Below are positions 8,182 to 16,439 of a stretch of DNA of 64,000 nucleotides, in pieces (the stretch's first letter is position 1; each line of letters begins with the position of its first letter). The position numbers and the translations under genes are program-made. Source of the stretch: VRUE01 sp963699225 (GTDB taxonomy: Bacteria; Actinomycetota; Thermoleophilia; Solirubrobacterales; 70-9); contig OY969423.1 of the NCBI GenBank assembly GCA_963699225.1, forward strand, positions 1,302,001 through 1,366,000, given 5' to 3'. A model generated the notes under the pieces. It saw only the letters and a program-made list of their open reading frames with translations. It was not told the origin of the DNA and made no database searches.

Positions 8182-9641
8182 GGTGCCTCCGCCAGCTCGT
8201 AGGCGCCCGGCACGAGGCGCTCGGTGCGGCGCTTGTAGGTGCTCCAGACCCAGGGCCAGTTGCTCGGGTCGTTGCCGTTCTCATCGACGTACCAGTTGCT
8301 GCAGCCGCTGTGCCAGACGGTTTTGGCCAGGGCAGCGCGCAGCTCGCGGTCGAAACCCTCGGCCGCCTCGGGCCTGACCTCGATCCGCCTGGCTCGTGCG
8401 CTCTCCATCTCACGCAGGGCGGCCAGCACGTGGCCGATGCCGCACTCGAGCGTGTTGACCACCGAGCCACTGCCGCCGTTGGTGTTCGGCCCGTAGAGCA
8501 GGAACATGTTGGGGAAGCCCGGCACGCTGAGGCCGAGGTAGGCGCGCGCAATCTCCCTCCACTCCTCGTCCAGAGTACGACCGGCGCGGCCGCTGATCTC
8601 CATCGGCGCGACGAAGTCATGCGAGGCGAAACCGGTGGCGAGGACGATTGCATCCGTGGGCCGCTCGACCCCGGTCGCGTCGCGGATTCCGGTTGCGGTG
8701 ACCGCCTCGATTCGCTCTGACACCAGCTCCACGTTGGGCTCGGTCAGGGTCGGGTACCACTCATCGGTGAGCATGATCCGCTTGCAGCCGAACTCGTCAC
8801 TTGGAGTCACCTTGTGGCGCAGCTCAGGATCGGAGATCGCCGCGTTGATCTGACGGCGACCGACGGCGCGCAGCGCTGGCAGCAACCAGCGCTTGTGAGT
8901 CAGGGCTGCGGCGGCGAACTCCTGAAAGGCAAAGACCGAGGCGCGGTCGAGGCGGCGCAGCGCTGGCACCCGCTTGAACAGTGCGTGTGCTCGCGCCGAG
9001 TACTCGAAGTCCATCTTCGGCAGGGTCCAGCCAGGAGAGCGCTGGTAGACGTCGAGCTGGGCGACTTCGGGCTGGATCGCCGGCACGACCTGGATCGCGC
9101 TACAGCCGGTGCCGACCACGGCGACGCGCCTGCCACTCAGCTCGACGTCATCGCGCCACTCGGCCGTGTGAAAAGCGGGGCCGTCGAAGGCCTCCAGCCC
9201 CTGGATCGGCGGCACCGTCGGTACCGAGAGCTGGCCACAGGCGGTGATCAGGAGATCGGCCTCGTGCGGCCCGGCGCTCGTCTGCAGCCGCCACTTGCCG
9301 CGCTCCTCATCCCAAGCGGCGCTCTGCACCTCGGTCGCGGTGCGGACCTTGTCGAGCACGCCGAAGTGCCGTGCCACCCCTTCCACATACGCCTGGATCT
9401 CGACCTGGGGGGCGTAGCGACGCGACCAGCGATTGGGCGCGAAGGAGTACTCGTAGAGGTGCGAGGGGATGTCGCAGGCAGCCCCGGGGTAGGTGTTGTG
9501 CTGCCAGACCCCACCGACCCGCTCGCCCTTCTCGAAGACGGTGACGTCCTCATAGCCCTCGCGCTTCAGCATTACGGCAGCGCCGACCCCGCCGAAGCCG
9601 CCGCCGACCACCGCGATCGAGGGCTTCTCACTCAACGCCAA
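8178..9641 (-). CDS. Flavin-containing monooxygenase, Baeyer-Villiger type
   Basis: 487 residues from TTG at 9641 (an in-frame TTG two codons later is also possible); no ATG or GTG fits, and the start overlaps the crotonase stop by 14 bp. GGGFGGVGAA near residue 13 binds FAD and VVGTGCSAIQVVPAI near residue 175 binds NADPH. FDGPAFHTAEW lies between them and fits the FxGxxxHxxxW fingerprint of Baeyer-Villiger monooxygenases. These insert one oxygen next to a ketone to give an ester or lactone. Co-transcription with thiolase and enoyl-CoA hydratase genes suggests breakdown of a ketone or cyclic compound; substrate not known. Confidence 0.85.
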   Translation of the reverse strand: MALSEKPSIAVVGGGFGGVGAAVMLKREGYEDVTVFEKGERVGGVWQHNTYPGAACDIPSHLYEYSFAPNRWSRRYAPQVEIQAYVEGVARHFGVLDKVRTATEVQSAAWDEERGKWRLQTSAGPHEADLLITACGQLSVPTVPPIQGLEAFDGPAFHTAEWRDDVELSGRRVAVVGTGCSAIQVVPAIQPEVAQLDVYQRSPGWTLPKMDFEYSARAHALFKRVPALRRLDRASVFAFQEFAAAALTHKRWLLPALRAVGRRQINAAISDPELRHKVTPSDEFGCKRIMLTDEWYPTLTEPNVELVSERIEAVTATGIRDATGVERPTDAIVLATGFASHDFVAPMEISGRAGRTLDEEWREIARAYLGLSVPGFPNMFLLYGPNTNGGSGSVVNTLECGIGHVLAALREMESARARRIEVRPEAAEGFDRELRAALAKTVWHSGCSNWYVDENGNDPSNWPWVWSTYKRRTERLVPGAYELAEAP

Positions 9642-10545
9642 AGCCCTTCAGCCCGTAATCGCCAAATGGCTCGTCGCGCTCGCGCACGGCCTCTTTGAAA
9701 CCGGACTCGGCGGCGCGGCGGACGAAGCCGTGGCCCTCCTCGGTGTGGCGGGCGACGCCGTCGAAGAAGGTGCCGAGCAGCTGCGTCTGGTGCAGGCCCT
9801 GGGCGTAGAGGCCCTGGTTGACCAGCATCTTCATCATCACCAGCTGGTTGATCGGCATCTGCGCGACCCGCCCGAGCAGCCGCTCGAAACGCTTGTCGAG
9901 CTCGGCCGCGGGAGCCGCCTCGGTTGCCAGCCCCCACTCCTCGGCCTCGGCGCCGGTCAGCGAGTCGCCGGTGAAGAGCAGCCGCTTGGCCCGCATCGGC
10001 CCGACCCGCGAGGCCCACATCGCCGTCGTCGGCGAGCCCCAGACGCGCGCCGGCGGGTAGCCGATCTTGGCGTCGTCGGCGATCACCAGCAGGTCCGAGC
10101 AGAGCGCCATGTCGGTGCCGCCGGCGACGCAGTAGCCGTGCACCTTGCAGAGCACCGGCTTTTCGGAATGGAAGAGGCTCATGAAGCCGCGCACGTTGCG
10201 CCACATGAACTGGAAGTCCGTGACCGGGTCCCAGTTGGACTCGGGCATGTGATTGGCGCCGATCGTCGCTGGGTCGAGCGGCGAGCCCGCGGGCGCCTCC
10301 GCTCCACCCAGCTCGCTCATGTCCCCCTCGGCCGAGGCGACCAGGTCGTAGCCGCCGCAGAACCCTGTGCCGTTGCCGGCAAGGGCGATCGCGTGCACCT
10401 CGGGGTCGAGGTTGGCCCGCTCGACGCAGGCCGCCAGCTCGGTCGGCATCCGCGGCGTGATCCCGTTGCCGCGCTCCGGCCGGTTCAGGGTGATGCGCGC
10501 GACTCGATCGCTGCTCTCGTAGGTCAGCGTCTCGAGTCGCGGCAT
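9628..10545 (-). CDS. Enoyl-CoA hydratase/isomerase family protein
   Basis: 305 residues from ATG at 10545, chosen because AGGAG sits 7 bases upstream and MPRLETLTYESSDRVARITLNRPE is a canonical crotonase opening; an extension of 30 codons upstream overlaps the thiolase and looks non-coding. GNGTGFCGGYDL forms the first oxyanion-hole block, and VHGYCVAGGTDMALCSDLLVIADDAKIGYP the second. An insert of roughly 40 residues between them is longer than in short-chain hydratases. Probable role: hydration or isomerisation of an enoyl-CoA made in the same operon. Confidence 0.87.
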   Translation of the reverse strand: MPRLETLTYESSDRVARITLNRPERGNGITPRMPTELAACVERANLDPEVHAIALAGNGTGFCGGYDLVASAEGDMSELGGAEAPAGSPLDPATIGANHMPESNWDPVTDFQFMWRNVRGFMSLFHSEKPVLCKVHGYCVAGGTDMALCSDLLVIADDAKIGYPPARVWGSPTTAMWASRVGPMRAKRLLFTGDSLTGAEAEEWGLATEAAPAAELDKRFERLLGRVAQMPINQLVMMKMLVNQGLYAQGLHQTQLLGTFFDGVARHTEEGHGFVRRAAESGFKEAVRERDEPFGDYGLKGFGVE

Positions 10546-10555
10546 CGCACTTCTC

Positions 10556-11719
10556 CTAGTTGAGGCGTTCCACGAGCATCGCCTTGCCCTGGCCGCCGGC
10601 CACGCACATCGTCTCGAGGCCGACCTGGTGGTCATCGGTCTCCATCACGTTGAGCAGGGTGCCCATGATGCGGGCGCCGGTCATCCCGAACGGGTGGCCG
10701 AGGGCGATCGCGCCACCGTGGGTGTTGAGCTTGTCTTCGGCGATGCCGCATTCGGCCATGATCGGGATCACCTGAGCGGCGAAGGCCTCGTTGAGCTCGA
10801 CCGCGTCTACGTCGGAGATCGTCATCCCGGCCCGGTCGAGCACCTTCTTGATCGCGCCGATCGGGGCGACGCCCATCAGCTCCGGCTCGTTGCCGTAGGT
10901 GGCGGCAGTGATGATCCGGGCCCGCGGGGTCAGGCCGAGCTCCTTGGCCTTGGTGTCGCTCATCAGCAGAACCGCTGCAGCGCCGTCGTTGAGCGGGCAG
11001 GAGTTGCCGGCGGTGACACCGCCACCGCCCTCGAAGGCCTCCGGCAGCTGGGAGAGCTTCTCCAGGGTCGAGGAGGCGCGGGGACCGTCGTCCTTGCTTA
11101 CCTCGGTCCCGTCCTCGAGCTTGACCGGAACGATCTCGCGATCGAAGAAGCCGTCCTCCTGCGACTTCACCGCCAGTTCCTGCGAGCGCTGCGCGAACTT
11201 GTCCATGTCGGCGCGGCTGACCTCGTACTTCTTCGCCACGTTGACGGCGGTGATGCCCATGTCGATGTAGGCATTTGGCTGGCCGTTCTCGCCGATCAAA
11301 TTCGGGTTGCGGTCGTCCACTCGGACGGGCTCACTGGCTTCGTTGAAGCGGCTCACCCACTCGACCCCGGCGGCGATGTAGACGTCGCCCTCGCCGGCCT
11401 TGATCGCGTTGCCGGCGTGGCGGATCGCGTCGAGGCTGGAGGAGCAGTAGCGCGAGACCGTGACCCCGTTGACCTCCTGCGGCAACTTCTCGGAGAGCAG
11501 CGAGATGATGCGGCCGATGTTGAAGGCCTGCAGGCCCTGCGGCATGCCGACGCCGCAGAAGACGTCCTCGACCAGGGCTGGGTCGACATCCGGGTTGCGC
11601 TCGAGCAGCTGGTCGACCACGTAGGCGCCTGTCTCCTCCGGGCGCAGCGGGGCCAGCGAGCCCTTGAAGGCACGGCCGATCGGCGTGCGGATGGTGTCGA
11701 CGATTACTGCCTCGGGCAT
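10556..11719 (-). CDS. Acetyl-CoA acetyltransferase (thiolase)
   Basis: 387 residues from ATG at 11719; the frame continues 26 codons upstream, but MPEAVIVDTIRTPIGRAFKG is the family N-terminus and GGAGAG precedes it. The nucleophile Cys is in SRYCSSSLDAIRHAGN (about residue 91), the catalytic His in GGAIALGHPFGMTGAR, and the second Cys in CVAGGQGKAM near the C-terminus. It cleaves 3-ketoacyl-CoA with CoA or condenses two acyl-CoAs. It is the first gene of the thiolase, crotonase, monooxygenase, thioesterase operon. Confidence 0.93.
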   Translation of the reverse strand: MPEAVIVDTIRTPIGRAFKGSLAPLRPEETGAYVVDQLLERNPDVDPALVEDVFCGVGMPQGLQAFNIGRIISLLSEKLPQEVNGVTVSRYCSSSLDAIRHAGNAIKAGEGDVYIAAGVEWVSRFNEASEPVRVDDRNPNLIGENGQPNAYIDMGITAVNVAKKYEVSRADMDKFAQRSQELAVKSQEDGFFDREIVPVKLEDGTEVSKDDGPRASSTLEKLSQLPEAFEGGGGVTAGNSCPLNDGAAAVLLMSDTKAKELGLTPRARIITAATYGNEPELMGVAPIGAIKKVLDRAGMTISDVDAVELNEAFAAQVIPIMAECGIAEDKLNTHGGAIALGHPFGMTGARIMGTLLNVMETDDHQVGLETMCVAGGQGKAMLVERLN

Positions 11720-11808
11720 GCGGGTCTCTCCTTCAGGCTGGGGTCGGGAAGTGCGCGCCGCAGGGTAGTGGATCGCGAGCGCAGGGCTCCGCGGCAAGCT
11801 TTAAGTTA

Positions 11809-12177
11809 GTGGCGATGTCGCTGGACGGACTGCGGGCGTGGATAGGGCTGGTCGAGCGCAAGCTGACCATGCGAACGCGCGTTTTCCTCGTCCTCGTCGC
11901 GATCGCGATCGGCGGCGCGGGCGCTGGCATCGTGCTGGCGATTGACGCGCAGGACAACGCGGTGACCAAGAGTGATCTTCAGACCGTGCGCGACGAACTG
12001 GCCGGCACGACCGCGCCGACCGAAGCGCCGCAGGCGAGCGAGCTCGAAGCCGAACTGGAAACACTGCAGGGGGAAGTGGCGGCGCTGCGGGCAGAAGCAG
12101 CCTCCAAAGGCAACGGAAACGGCGGCGCCGAGGCGCCGAAAGTAGAAACCGAAGGCGAATCCCCGCCGAAGAAGTAG
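11809..12177 (+). CDS. Small single-pass membrane protein with coiled coil
   Basis: 122 residues from GTG 11809 (or 120 from ATG 11815). One membrane helix, RVFLVLVAIAIGGAGAGIVLA, is followed by a predicted extracytoplasmic coiled coil (ELEAELETLQGEVAALRAEA) and a charged Gly/Pro-rich tail. No family is recognised. No Shine-Dalgarno sequence is seen, and TAAGTT close upstream could be a -10 box for a leaderless transcript. It could scaffold or sense at the membrane; function unknown. Confidence 0.6.
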   Translation: MAMSLDGLRAWIGLVERKLTMRTRVFLVLVAIAIGGAGAGIVLAIDAQDNAVTKSDLQTVRDELAGTTAPTEAPQASELEAELETLQGEVAALRAEAASKGNGNGGAEAPKVETEGESPPKK

Positions 12178-12304
12178 TTCGCCGTTCGTGCGGATTCGCA
12201 CGAACTTTCCCCGCATCGTCCCCTGACTGCGTTACATTCGCCGCAATTCGACCTCGCGAGCACCCGCGAGCTCTGCCGCCTAGGCAGTGAAAGGAGTCGC
12301 CCTG

Positions 12305-12451
12305 ATGCCAGAGGGTTACTGCGTCAAGGAGCGCAAGAAGGTCGAGATCAAAGACGCCAAGCAGGTGACGATGAAGAATGGTCGCCCCGCGATCCAGGGA
12401 ACCTGCCCGGACTGCGGCACGAAAATCTTCAAGATCGGCAAACTCGAGTAG
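12305..12451 (+). CDS. DUF5679 family zinc-ribbon mini-protein
   Basis: 48 codons, start ATG 12305, stop TAG 12449-12451, with AAGGAG 11 bases upstream. The protein reads MPEGYCVKERKKVEIKDAKQ followed by QVTMKNGRPAIQGTCPDCGT and ends KIFKIGKLE. One CxxC pair (CPDC) plus Cys6 suggest metal binding. This matches DUF5679, a tiny actinobacterial family often fused to or near topoisomerase-like or DNA-associated proteins. The upstream 125 bp contain a GCGAGCACCCGCGAGC inverted repeat at about 12256. Function unknown. Confidence 0.8.
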   Translation: MPEGYCVKERKKVEIKDAKQVTMKNGRPAIQGTCPDCGTKIFKIGKLE

Positions 12452-12495
12452 TCGGGACCTGAACCTGCGTCAGCGGGCATTCGTATGCCGAGCGA

Positions 12496-13005
12496 ATGTC
12501 ACCTGGCGCGCTAACAGACGAGCGGGACGTGCGTGAGGCCTACTCGGCCCACGCATCCGAGCTCTACGGCTTCGCGGTCCGCTCGCTCGGCGACTCCGGT
12601 CTCGCCGAAGAGGCCGTTCAGGAGACCTTCCTGCGCGCCTGGCGCGCCGGCGAGCGCTTCGACCCCCAGATCGGCTCGCTGCGCACCTGGCTGTTCGCGA
12701 TCCTGCGCAACGTCGTGATCGACCTCGGTCGCGCCCGCGCAGCCCGGCCAACCGTCTCCGACGAAGGCATCGAGGCCTCAGTCGAGCCCTTCGACGAGGC
12801 GCTGCTCTCCTGGCAGATCGAGGAGGCGATGCGGCGGATCGGCGACCAGCACCGCCGCGTCCTGGTCGAGACCTACTACCGCGGCCGTCCCTACGCTGAG
12901 GTCGCCGACGAACTCGGCGTACCCGAGGGAACGGTGAAGAGCCGCGTCTACTACGGCCTGCGCGCGCTGCGGGTCGTGCTCGAGGAGATGGGCTATGAAG
13001 ACTGA
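12496..13005 (+). CDS. RNA polymerase ECF sigma factor
   Basis: 169 residues. Region 2 spans about residues 15-85 (EEAVQETFLRAWRAGERFDP, SLRTWLFAILRNVVID), and region 4 about 110-165 with the helix-turn-helix YAEVADELGVPEGTVKSRVYYGLRALR. The gene overlaps the anti-sigma gene by 11 bp, the usual arrangement for an ECF sigma held by its ZAS anti-sigma at the membrane. The third gene of the operon encodes a secreted lipoprotein that may be the regulated output or part of the sensing. Confidence 0.93.
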   Translation: MSPGALTDERDVREAYSAHASELYGFAVRSLGDSGLAEEAVQETFLRAWRAGERFDPQIGSLRTWLFAILRNVVIDLGRARAARPTVSDEGIEASVEPFDEALLSWQIEEAMRRIGDQHRRVLVETYYRGRPYAEVADELGVPEGTVKSRVYYGLRALRVVLEEMGYED

Positions 13006-13702
13006 CGGCTGCCGCCACTGGAAAGAGGAACTCGGCGCCTACGCGCTCGGGCACCTTTCCGGCGAAGAGCGAACCGCGCTCGAGGCCCACCTCGAGGGAT
13101 GCCCCGCCTGCCGGGCCGAGGCGGACTCGCTGTTCGCCGTCTCGCGGCTGCTCCCCCACGCCGATCCGGAGCGCTTCGGCCCGGCCCCGCAGCCGCCGGC
13201 TGAGCTAGGCAAGCGGATCGCCGCGACGATCGGCAGCGAGCGGCGCTCAAAGCGGCGCCAGCGGCGCCTGCGCTTCGGGCTCGGCTTCGGCGGCGCGGCT
13301 GCGGCGACCGCGATGGCGGTCCTGGCGATCTTCGTCCTCTCCAGCGGCAGCGAAGGTGGCCCCGAGCAGCACGTCGCCTTCCGCTCCTTGCCCAGCGGCG
13401 TCAAGATCGCCGCCACGCTCCAGCCCCAGGCCTTCGGCACCGAGATCCACATGTACGTCAAGGGGATCAGCTCGGGCACGCTCTGCCGCGTCTACATGCG
13501 CGGCCCCGGCGGCGATGAAGTCTCGGCCGGCACCTTCCGCTACCGCTGGGGCGGCGACGAGTCCGCCGTGCTCAGCGCCGCCCTCGATCTCTCGCGCGCC
13601 GAGGCACTGGTCGTGCACGCCGGCAAGCGCACCTTCGTCGCGCCCCTCGGCAACGCCGAGGCGACCATGCGCAACCAATCCCAACAGGAGGAATCAACGT
13701 GA
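12995..13702 (+). CDS. Membrane anti-sigma factor with ZAS (zf-HC2) domain
   Basis: 235 residues. The N-terminal domain carries AHLEGCPACRAEA, the HxxxCxxC zinc motif of ZAS anti-sigma factors (about residues 30-40). One membrane helix, AAAATAMAVLAIFVLSSG, lies near residues 95-112. The extracytoplasmic half (FGTEIHMYVKGISSGTLCRVYMRGPGG) looks like the anti-sigma-K/zinc-finger-associated sensor region that is common in actinobacteria. Start ATG 12995 overlaps the sigma gene by 11 bp; stop overlaps the lipoprotein start as GTGA. Confidence 0.88.
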   Translation: MKTDGCRHWKEELGAYALGHLSGEERTALEAHLEGCPACRAEADSLFAVSRLLPHADPERFGPAPQPPAELGKRIAATIGSERRSKRRQRRLRFGLGFGGAAAATAMAVLAIFVLSSGSEGGPEQHVAFRSLPSGVKIAATLQPQAFGTEIHMYVKGISSGTLCRVYMRGPGGDEVSAGTFRYRWGGDESAVLSAALDLSRAEALVVHAGKRTFVAPLGNAEATMRNQSQQEEST

Positions 13703-14229
13703 AGAAGACCCTTCCCATCCTCGCCGCTCTGGCGCTGATCGGAGTGCTGGCTATGGCCGGCTGTGGAAGCAGCAGCAACAGCTCGAGCTCAGGTTCCGGC
13801 GGCGGCGCCTACGGCGGCGGTGAAGAAACGACCAGCAAGCCGGCCACCTCGACCACCGCCTCCACGGGCGCGCCGATCACCGTCGGCACGGCCAAGGGCG
13901 TAGGCAAGGTGCTGGTCGACTCCAACGGCCTGACGCTCTACTACTTCCAGAAGGACCAGAACGGTGAATCAACCTGTTACGGAGCTTGCGAACAGGGCTG
14001 GCCACCACTGACGACCGAAGGCACACCGCAGGCCGGCGAAGGCGCAATGGCCTCGAAACTGGGCACGACGAAACGCAAAGACGGCACCGTCCAGGTGACC
14101 TACAACAACTGGCCGCTCTACACCTTCGTCGAGGACAAAAAGCCGGGCGAAGACAACGGCACCGACAGCAAGGCCTTTGGCGCCTCCTGGTACCCGCTAC
14201 ACCCCAACGGGGAGAAGGCGGGCCACTAG
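13699..14229 (+). CDS. Secreted lipoprotein with Y-x4-D repeats (Lipoprotein_15 family)
   Basis: 176 residues from GTG 13699, with AGGAGG about 8 bases upstream. Signal peptide plus lipobox LAMAGCG (Cys at about residue 21), then a Ser/Gly linker. Two repeats follow, LTLYYFQKDQNG and WPLYTFVEDKKPG, each with the Y-x4-D pattern, and STCYGACEQGWPPL between them. Homologues are periplasmic or surface lipoproteins of unknown function. Position behind an ECF sigma/anti-sigma pair suggests it belongs to that stress regulon. Confidence 0.85.
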   Translation: MKKTLPILAALALIGVLAMAGCGSSSNSSSSGSGGGAYGGGEETTSKPATSTTASTGAPITVGTAKGVGKVLVDSNGLTLYYFQKDQNGESTCYGACEQGWPPLTTEGTPQAGEGAMASKLGTTKRKDGTVQVTYNNWPLYTFVEDKKPGEDNGTDSKAFGASWYPLHPNGEKAGH

Positions 14230-14903
14230 GCCGAGCCGCGCTTGCGCGCGGAGATCGACGGTGGGACCAGCTCGCGGATCTCGGCCAGCAGCCGGACCGC
14301 GAGCTCTCCCGCCTCCTCGCCGGGCTTGGCCTGCCCGTCGCGCGGCTCGAAGAAGCGGATCCGCAGGTGGGGGCGGTGGGGGAACCCGGTCAGGTCCGAG
14401 GTCCCCTCGATCGCGACGCAGACGATCTTCGCCTCGGGCACCTCGAGCGCGAGGCGGCCGACGCCGCTGCGCGCCCGCAGAACCTTGCCGCGCGAGCGAG
14501 TCCCTTCCGGAAAGACGCCGATGCAGGAGCCGCGCCGCAGTTCCTCGACCGCCCGCGCCAGGGCACCGGCGTCGCCGGCGTCGCGCTCGATCGGAATCTG
14601 GCCCATGCCGTTGAGCACCGGGGCCAGGCCGCGCACCTCCCAGAGGGCGGATTTGGCAAGAGCCTTGATCTGGCGCCGCTTGAGCGCCGAGATCCCGACC
14701 ATGATCGGGTCCCAGTGGCTGTCGTGGTTGCCGACCACCAGCACCGGGCCGCTCTCCGGCAGGATCTCCACTCCCTCGGCCTTCAGCCGCCCCCAGGCGG
14801 CCACCGGGCGACAGACCTTCATCGCCGTCCAGTACATCGGGCTCGGCTCGCGCTTTGCCTCGCCGGGTGTGGGTAACCCCCCTTGCGGGGTAGTGGCCTC
14901 CAT
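14226..14903 (-). CDS. 1-acyl-sn-glycerol-3-phosphate acyltransferase family protein (PlsC-like)
   Basis: 225 residues from ATG 14903; starts at 14837 (MYWTAMKVCRP) and 14963 are alternatives, and none has a strong ribosome site. NHDSHWD is the HX4D acyltransferase motif, and VFPEGTRSRGKVL is the second, phosphate-binding motif. It adds an acyl chain in phospholipid synthesis at the membrane face. No membrane helix is obvious, as in many short PlsC paralogues. The stop overlaps the convergent lipoprotein gene by 4 bp. Confidence 0.85.
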   Translation of the reverse strand: MEATTPQGGLPTPGEAKREPSPMYWTAMKVCRPVAAWGRLKAEGVEILPESGPVLVVGNHDSHWDPIMVGISALKRRQIKALAKSALWEVRGLAPVLNGMGQIPIERDAGDAGALARAVEELRRGSCIGVFPEGTRSRGKVLRARSGVGRLALEVPEAKIVCVAIEGTSDLTGFPHRPHLRIRFFEPRDGQAKPGEEAGELAVRLLAEIRELVPPSISARKRGSA

Positions 14904-14961
14904 TGCGAGCGGCACCGTACTCCATCGAGCTAATCCCGCCGCCAACTCAGGCAAGGAAACC

Positions 14962-14979
14962 ATCAAAGTGATCAAAGTC
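14962..14979. promoter_or_regulatory. 9-bp tandem direct repeat in divergent intergenic region
   Basis: ATCAAAGTG is followed directly by ATCAAAGTC in a 174-bp, comparatively AT-rich gap between the acyltransferase start and the PAS gene. A two-copy direct repeat placed between divergent genes could bind a regulator such as a MerR/BldC-like or response-regulator dimer. No protein can be assigned; the call rests on the repeat and its position only. Confidence 0.3.
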
Positions 14980-15077
14980 ACGTACTCGCTAGGGCCGACG
15001 GTCGAAGGTACCCGTCTCGCTTCTGCAGTGCCGATCCGCACCACGAATCCCGGCTGTAGCAATCACAACTATCTAAA

Positions 15078-15497
15078 GTGTCATCTGTGACGACGCAGAA
15101 GCCCCTCGAGCTGATCCTGGCTCGCAACCTGATGTCTGCGCTCTCGACCCCGGCCTTCCTGGTCGACGAGGGCGGCATCCTCGTCTTCTACAACGAGGCG
15201 GCCGGTGCCCTGCTCGGCAAGCGCTTCGAGGAACTGGGCACGGTCGGCGCCGAAGAGTGGGGATCGCTGTTCGGGCCTTTCGACAAAGCGGGCGAGCCGA
15301 TCCCATACGACGAGCTGCCCCTGGTCGTCGCCGTCCGCAACGGCCGCCCCGCTCACGCCGACCTGCAGATCAGCTCCGCCGACGGCACCCGCCACCGGGT
15401 CGAGGTCTCCGCCTTCCCGATCCTCACCCCGCACGGCTCGCAGGGCGCGATCGCGGTCTTCTGGCCGGCCGGCTCCAGCAACGGCGCGGGCCACTGA
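15078..15497 (+). CDS. PAS-domain protein
   Basis: 139 residues from GTG 15078 (GTG 15087 also possible). The whole chain is one PAS fold: STPAFLVDEGGILVFYNEAAGALLG, then YDELPLVVAVRNGRPAHADLQI and a C-terminal beta-sheet. Similar stand-alone PAS proteins bind small ligands or cofactors and act as sensors. It has no output domain. Its stop is one base from the start of the MBL-fold gene, so it may sense for or regulate that enzyme. Confidence 0.8.
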   Translation: MSSVTTQKPLELILARNLMSALSTPAFLVDEGGILVFYNEAAGALLGKRFEELGTVGAEEWGSLFGPFDKAGEPIPYDELPLVVAVRNGRPAHADLQISSADGTRHRVEVSAFPILTPHGSQGAIAVFWPAGSSNGAGH

Positions 15498-15498
15498 G

Positions 15499-16380
15499 AT
15501 GAAGGTCAAGCTCTGGGGCACACGCGGTTCGATCCCCTCCCCAGGGCCGGAGACGATCCGCTACGGCGGCAACACCTCCTGCGTCGGCGTCACTCTTTCC
15601 GACGGCTCGATGCTGGCCCTCGACGCCGGCACCGGCATCCGCAGCCTCGGCCTGGCCCTCGCCAAAGAGCCGGCGCGACTGCACATCCTGCTCACCCACC
15701 TCCACCTCGACCACATTCAGGGCCTCGTCTTCTTCGCCCCCGCCTTCCAGCCGCAGACCGAGATCGTGATCTGGGGACCGGCCTCGCCGGAGGCCTCGCT
15801 GCGCGATCGCATCGCCCGCTACATCTCGGCACCGCTCTCCCCGGTCGAGGTCCGCGAGCTGCCCTGCGACGTCTCCTTCCGGCACTGCCCGCAGAGCGAG
15901 TGGGAGATCGGCTCGGCGCGGATCAGCGCCGCCTCCGTCTCCCACCGCGGGCCGACGCTCGGCTACCGGATCGAAGACGGCGACTCCTCGCTCGCCTACA
16001 TACCCGACCACGAGCCCGCCCTCGGCGCCGACCTCGACGCGCTCGAGGAGGACTGGATCTCCGGCCTCGGCCTCGCCCGCAACGCCTCGCTGCTGATCCA
16101 CGACGGCCAGTACGCCGACGCCGAGTACCCCGACCACGTCGGCTGGGGACACTCCTCGCTCTCGCACGCACTCTCCTTCGCCCGCCGCGCCGAAGCGGAG
16201 CGGACCGTGCTCTTCCACCACGACCCGATGCACTCCGACGAGCGCCTCGACCAGCTGGCCACCGAAGCGCGCCAGCACTGGGGCGCGATGGGCGGCAATC
16301 CGGAGGCGATCGAGCTCGCCATAGAGCGGGCCGAGTACGAGCTGCCGACACGAATGGTCAGCGCGATTTCCGCAACTTAG
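15499..16380 (+). CDS. MBL-fold metallohydrolase
   Basis: 293 residues from ATG 15499; the frame reads back through the PAS gene but MKVKLWGTRGSIPSPGP is the family start. HTHLHLDHIQGL... in fact LTHLHLDHIQGL near residue 72 is the HxHxDH metal site, with DHEPA and LLIHDGQY supplying later ligands. RGSIPSPG plus YGGNTSC at the N-terminus resembles the cyclic-nucleotide-phosphodiesterase/PhnP-like group of beta-lactamase-fold enzymes. Substrate unknown; a phosphodiesterase role is an inference from family. Probably co-translated with the PAS gene. Confidence 0.83.
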   Translation: MKVKLWGTRGSIPSPGPETIRYGGNTSCVGVTLSDGSMLALDAGTGIRSLGLALAKEPARLHILLTHLHLDHIQGLVFFAPAFQPQTEIVIWGPASPEASLRDRIARYISAPLSPVEVRELPCDVSFRHCPQSEWEIGSARISAASVSHRGPTLGYRIEDGDSSLAYIPDHEPALGADLDALEEDWISGLGLARNASLLIHDGQYADAEYPDHVGWGHSSLSHALSFARRAEAERTVLFHHDPMHSDERLDQLATEARQHWGAMGGNPEAIELAIERAEYELPTRMVSAISAT

Positions 16381-16439
16381 AAACCGCGTCATTCGCACGA
16401 TTCAATTGCCCGCTTTTGCCCGCTACGCTGGCACGCGGG

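Noticed and set aside
15078..15089. 12-base match (GTGTCATCTGTG) between the PAS gene start and 33337-33348
   Set aside because: A 12-mer match between two places in 64 kb is expected by chance, and the surrounding sequences are unrelated.
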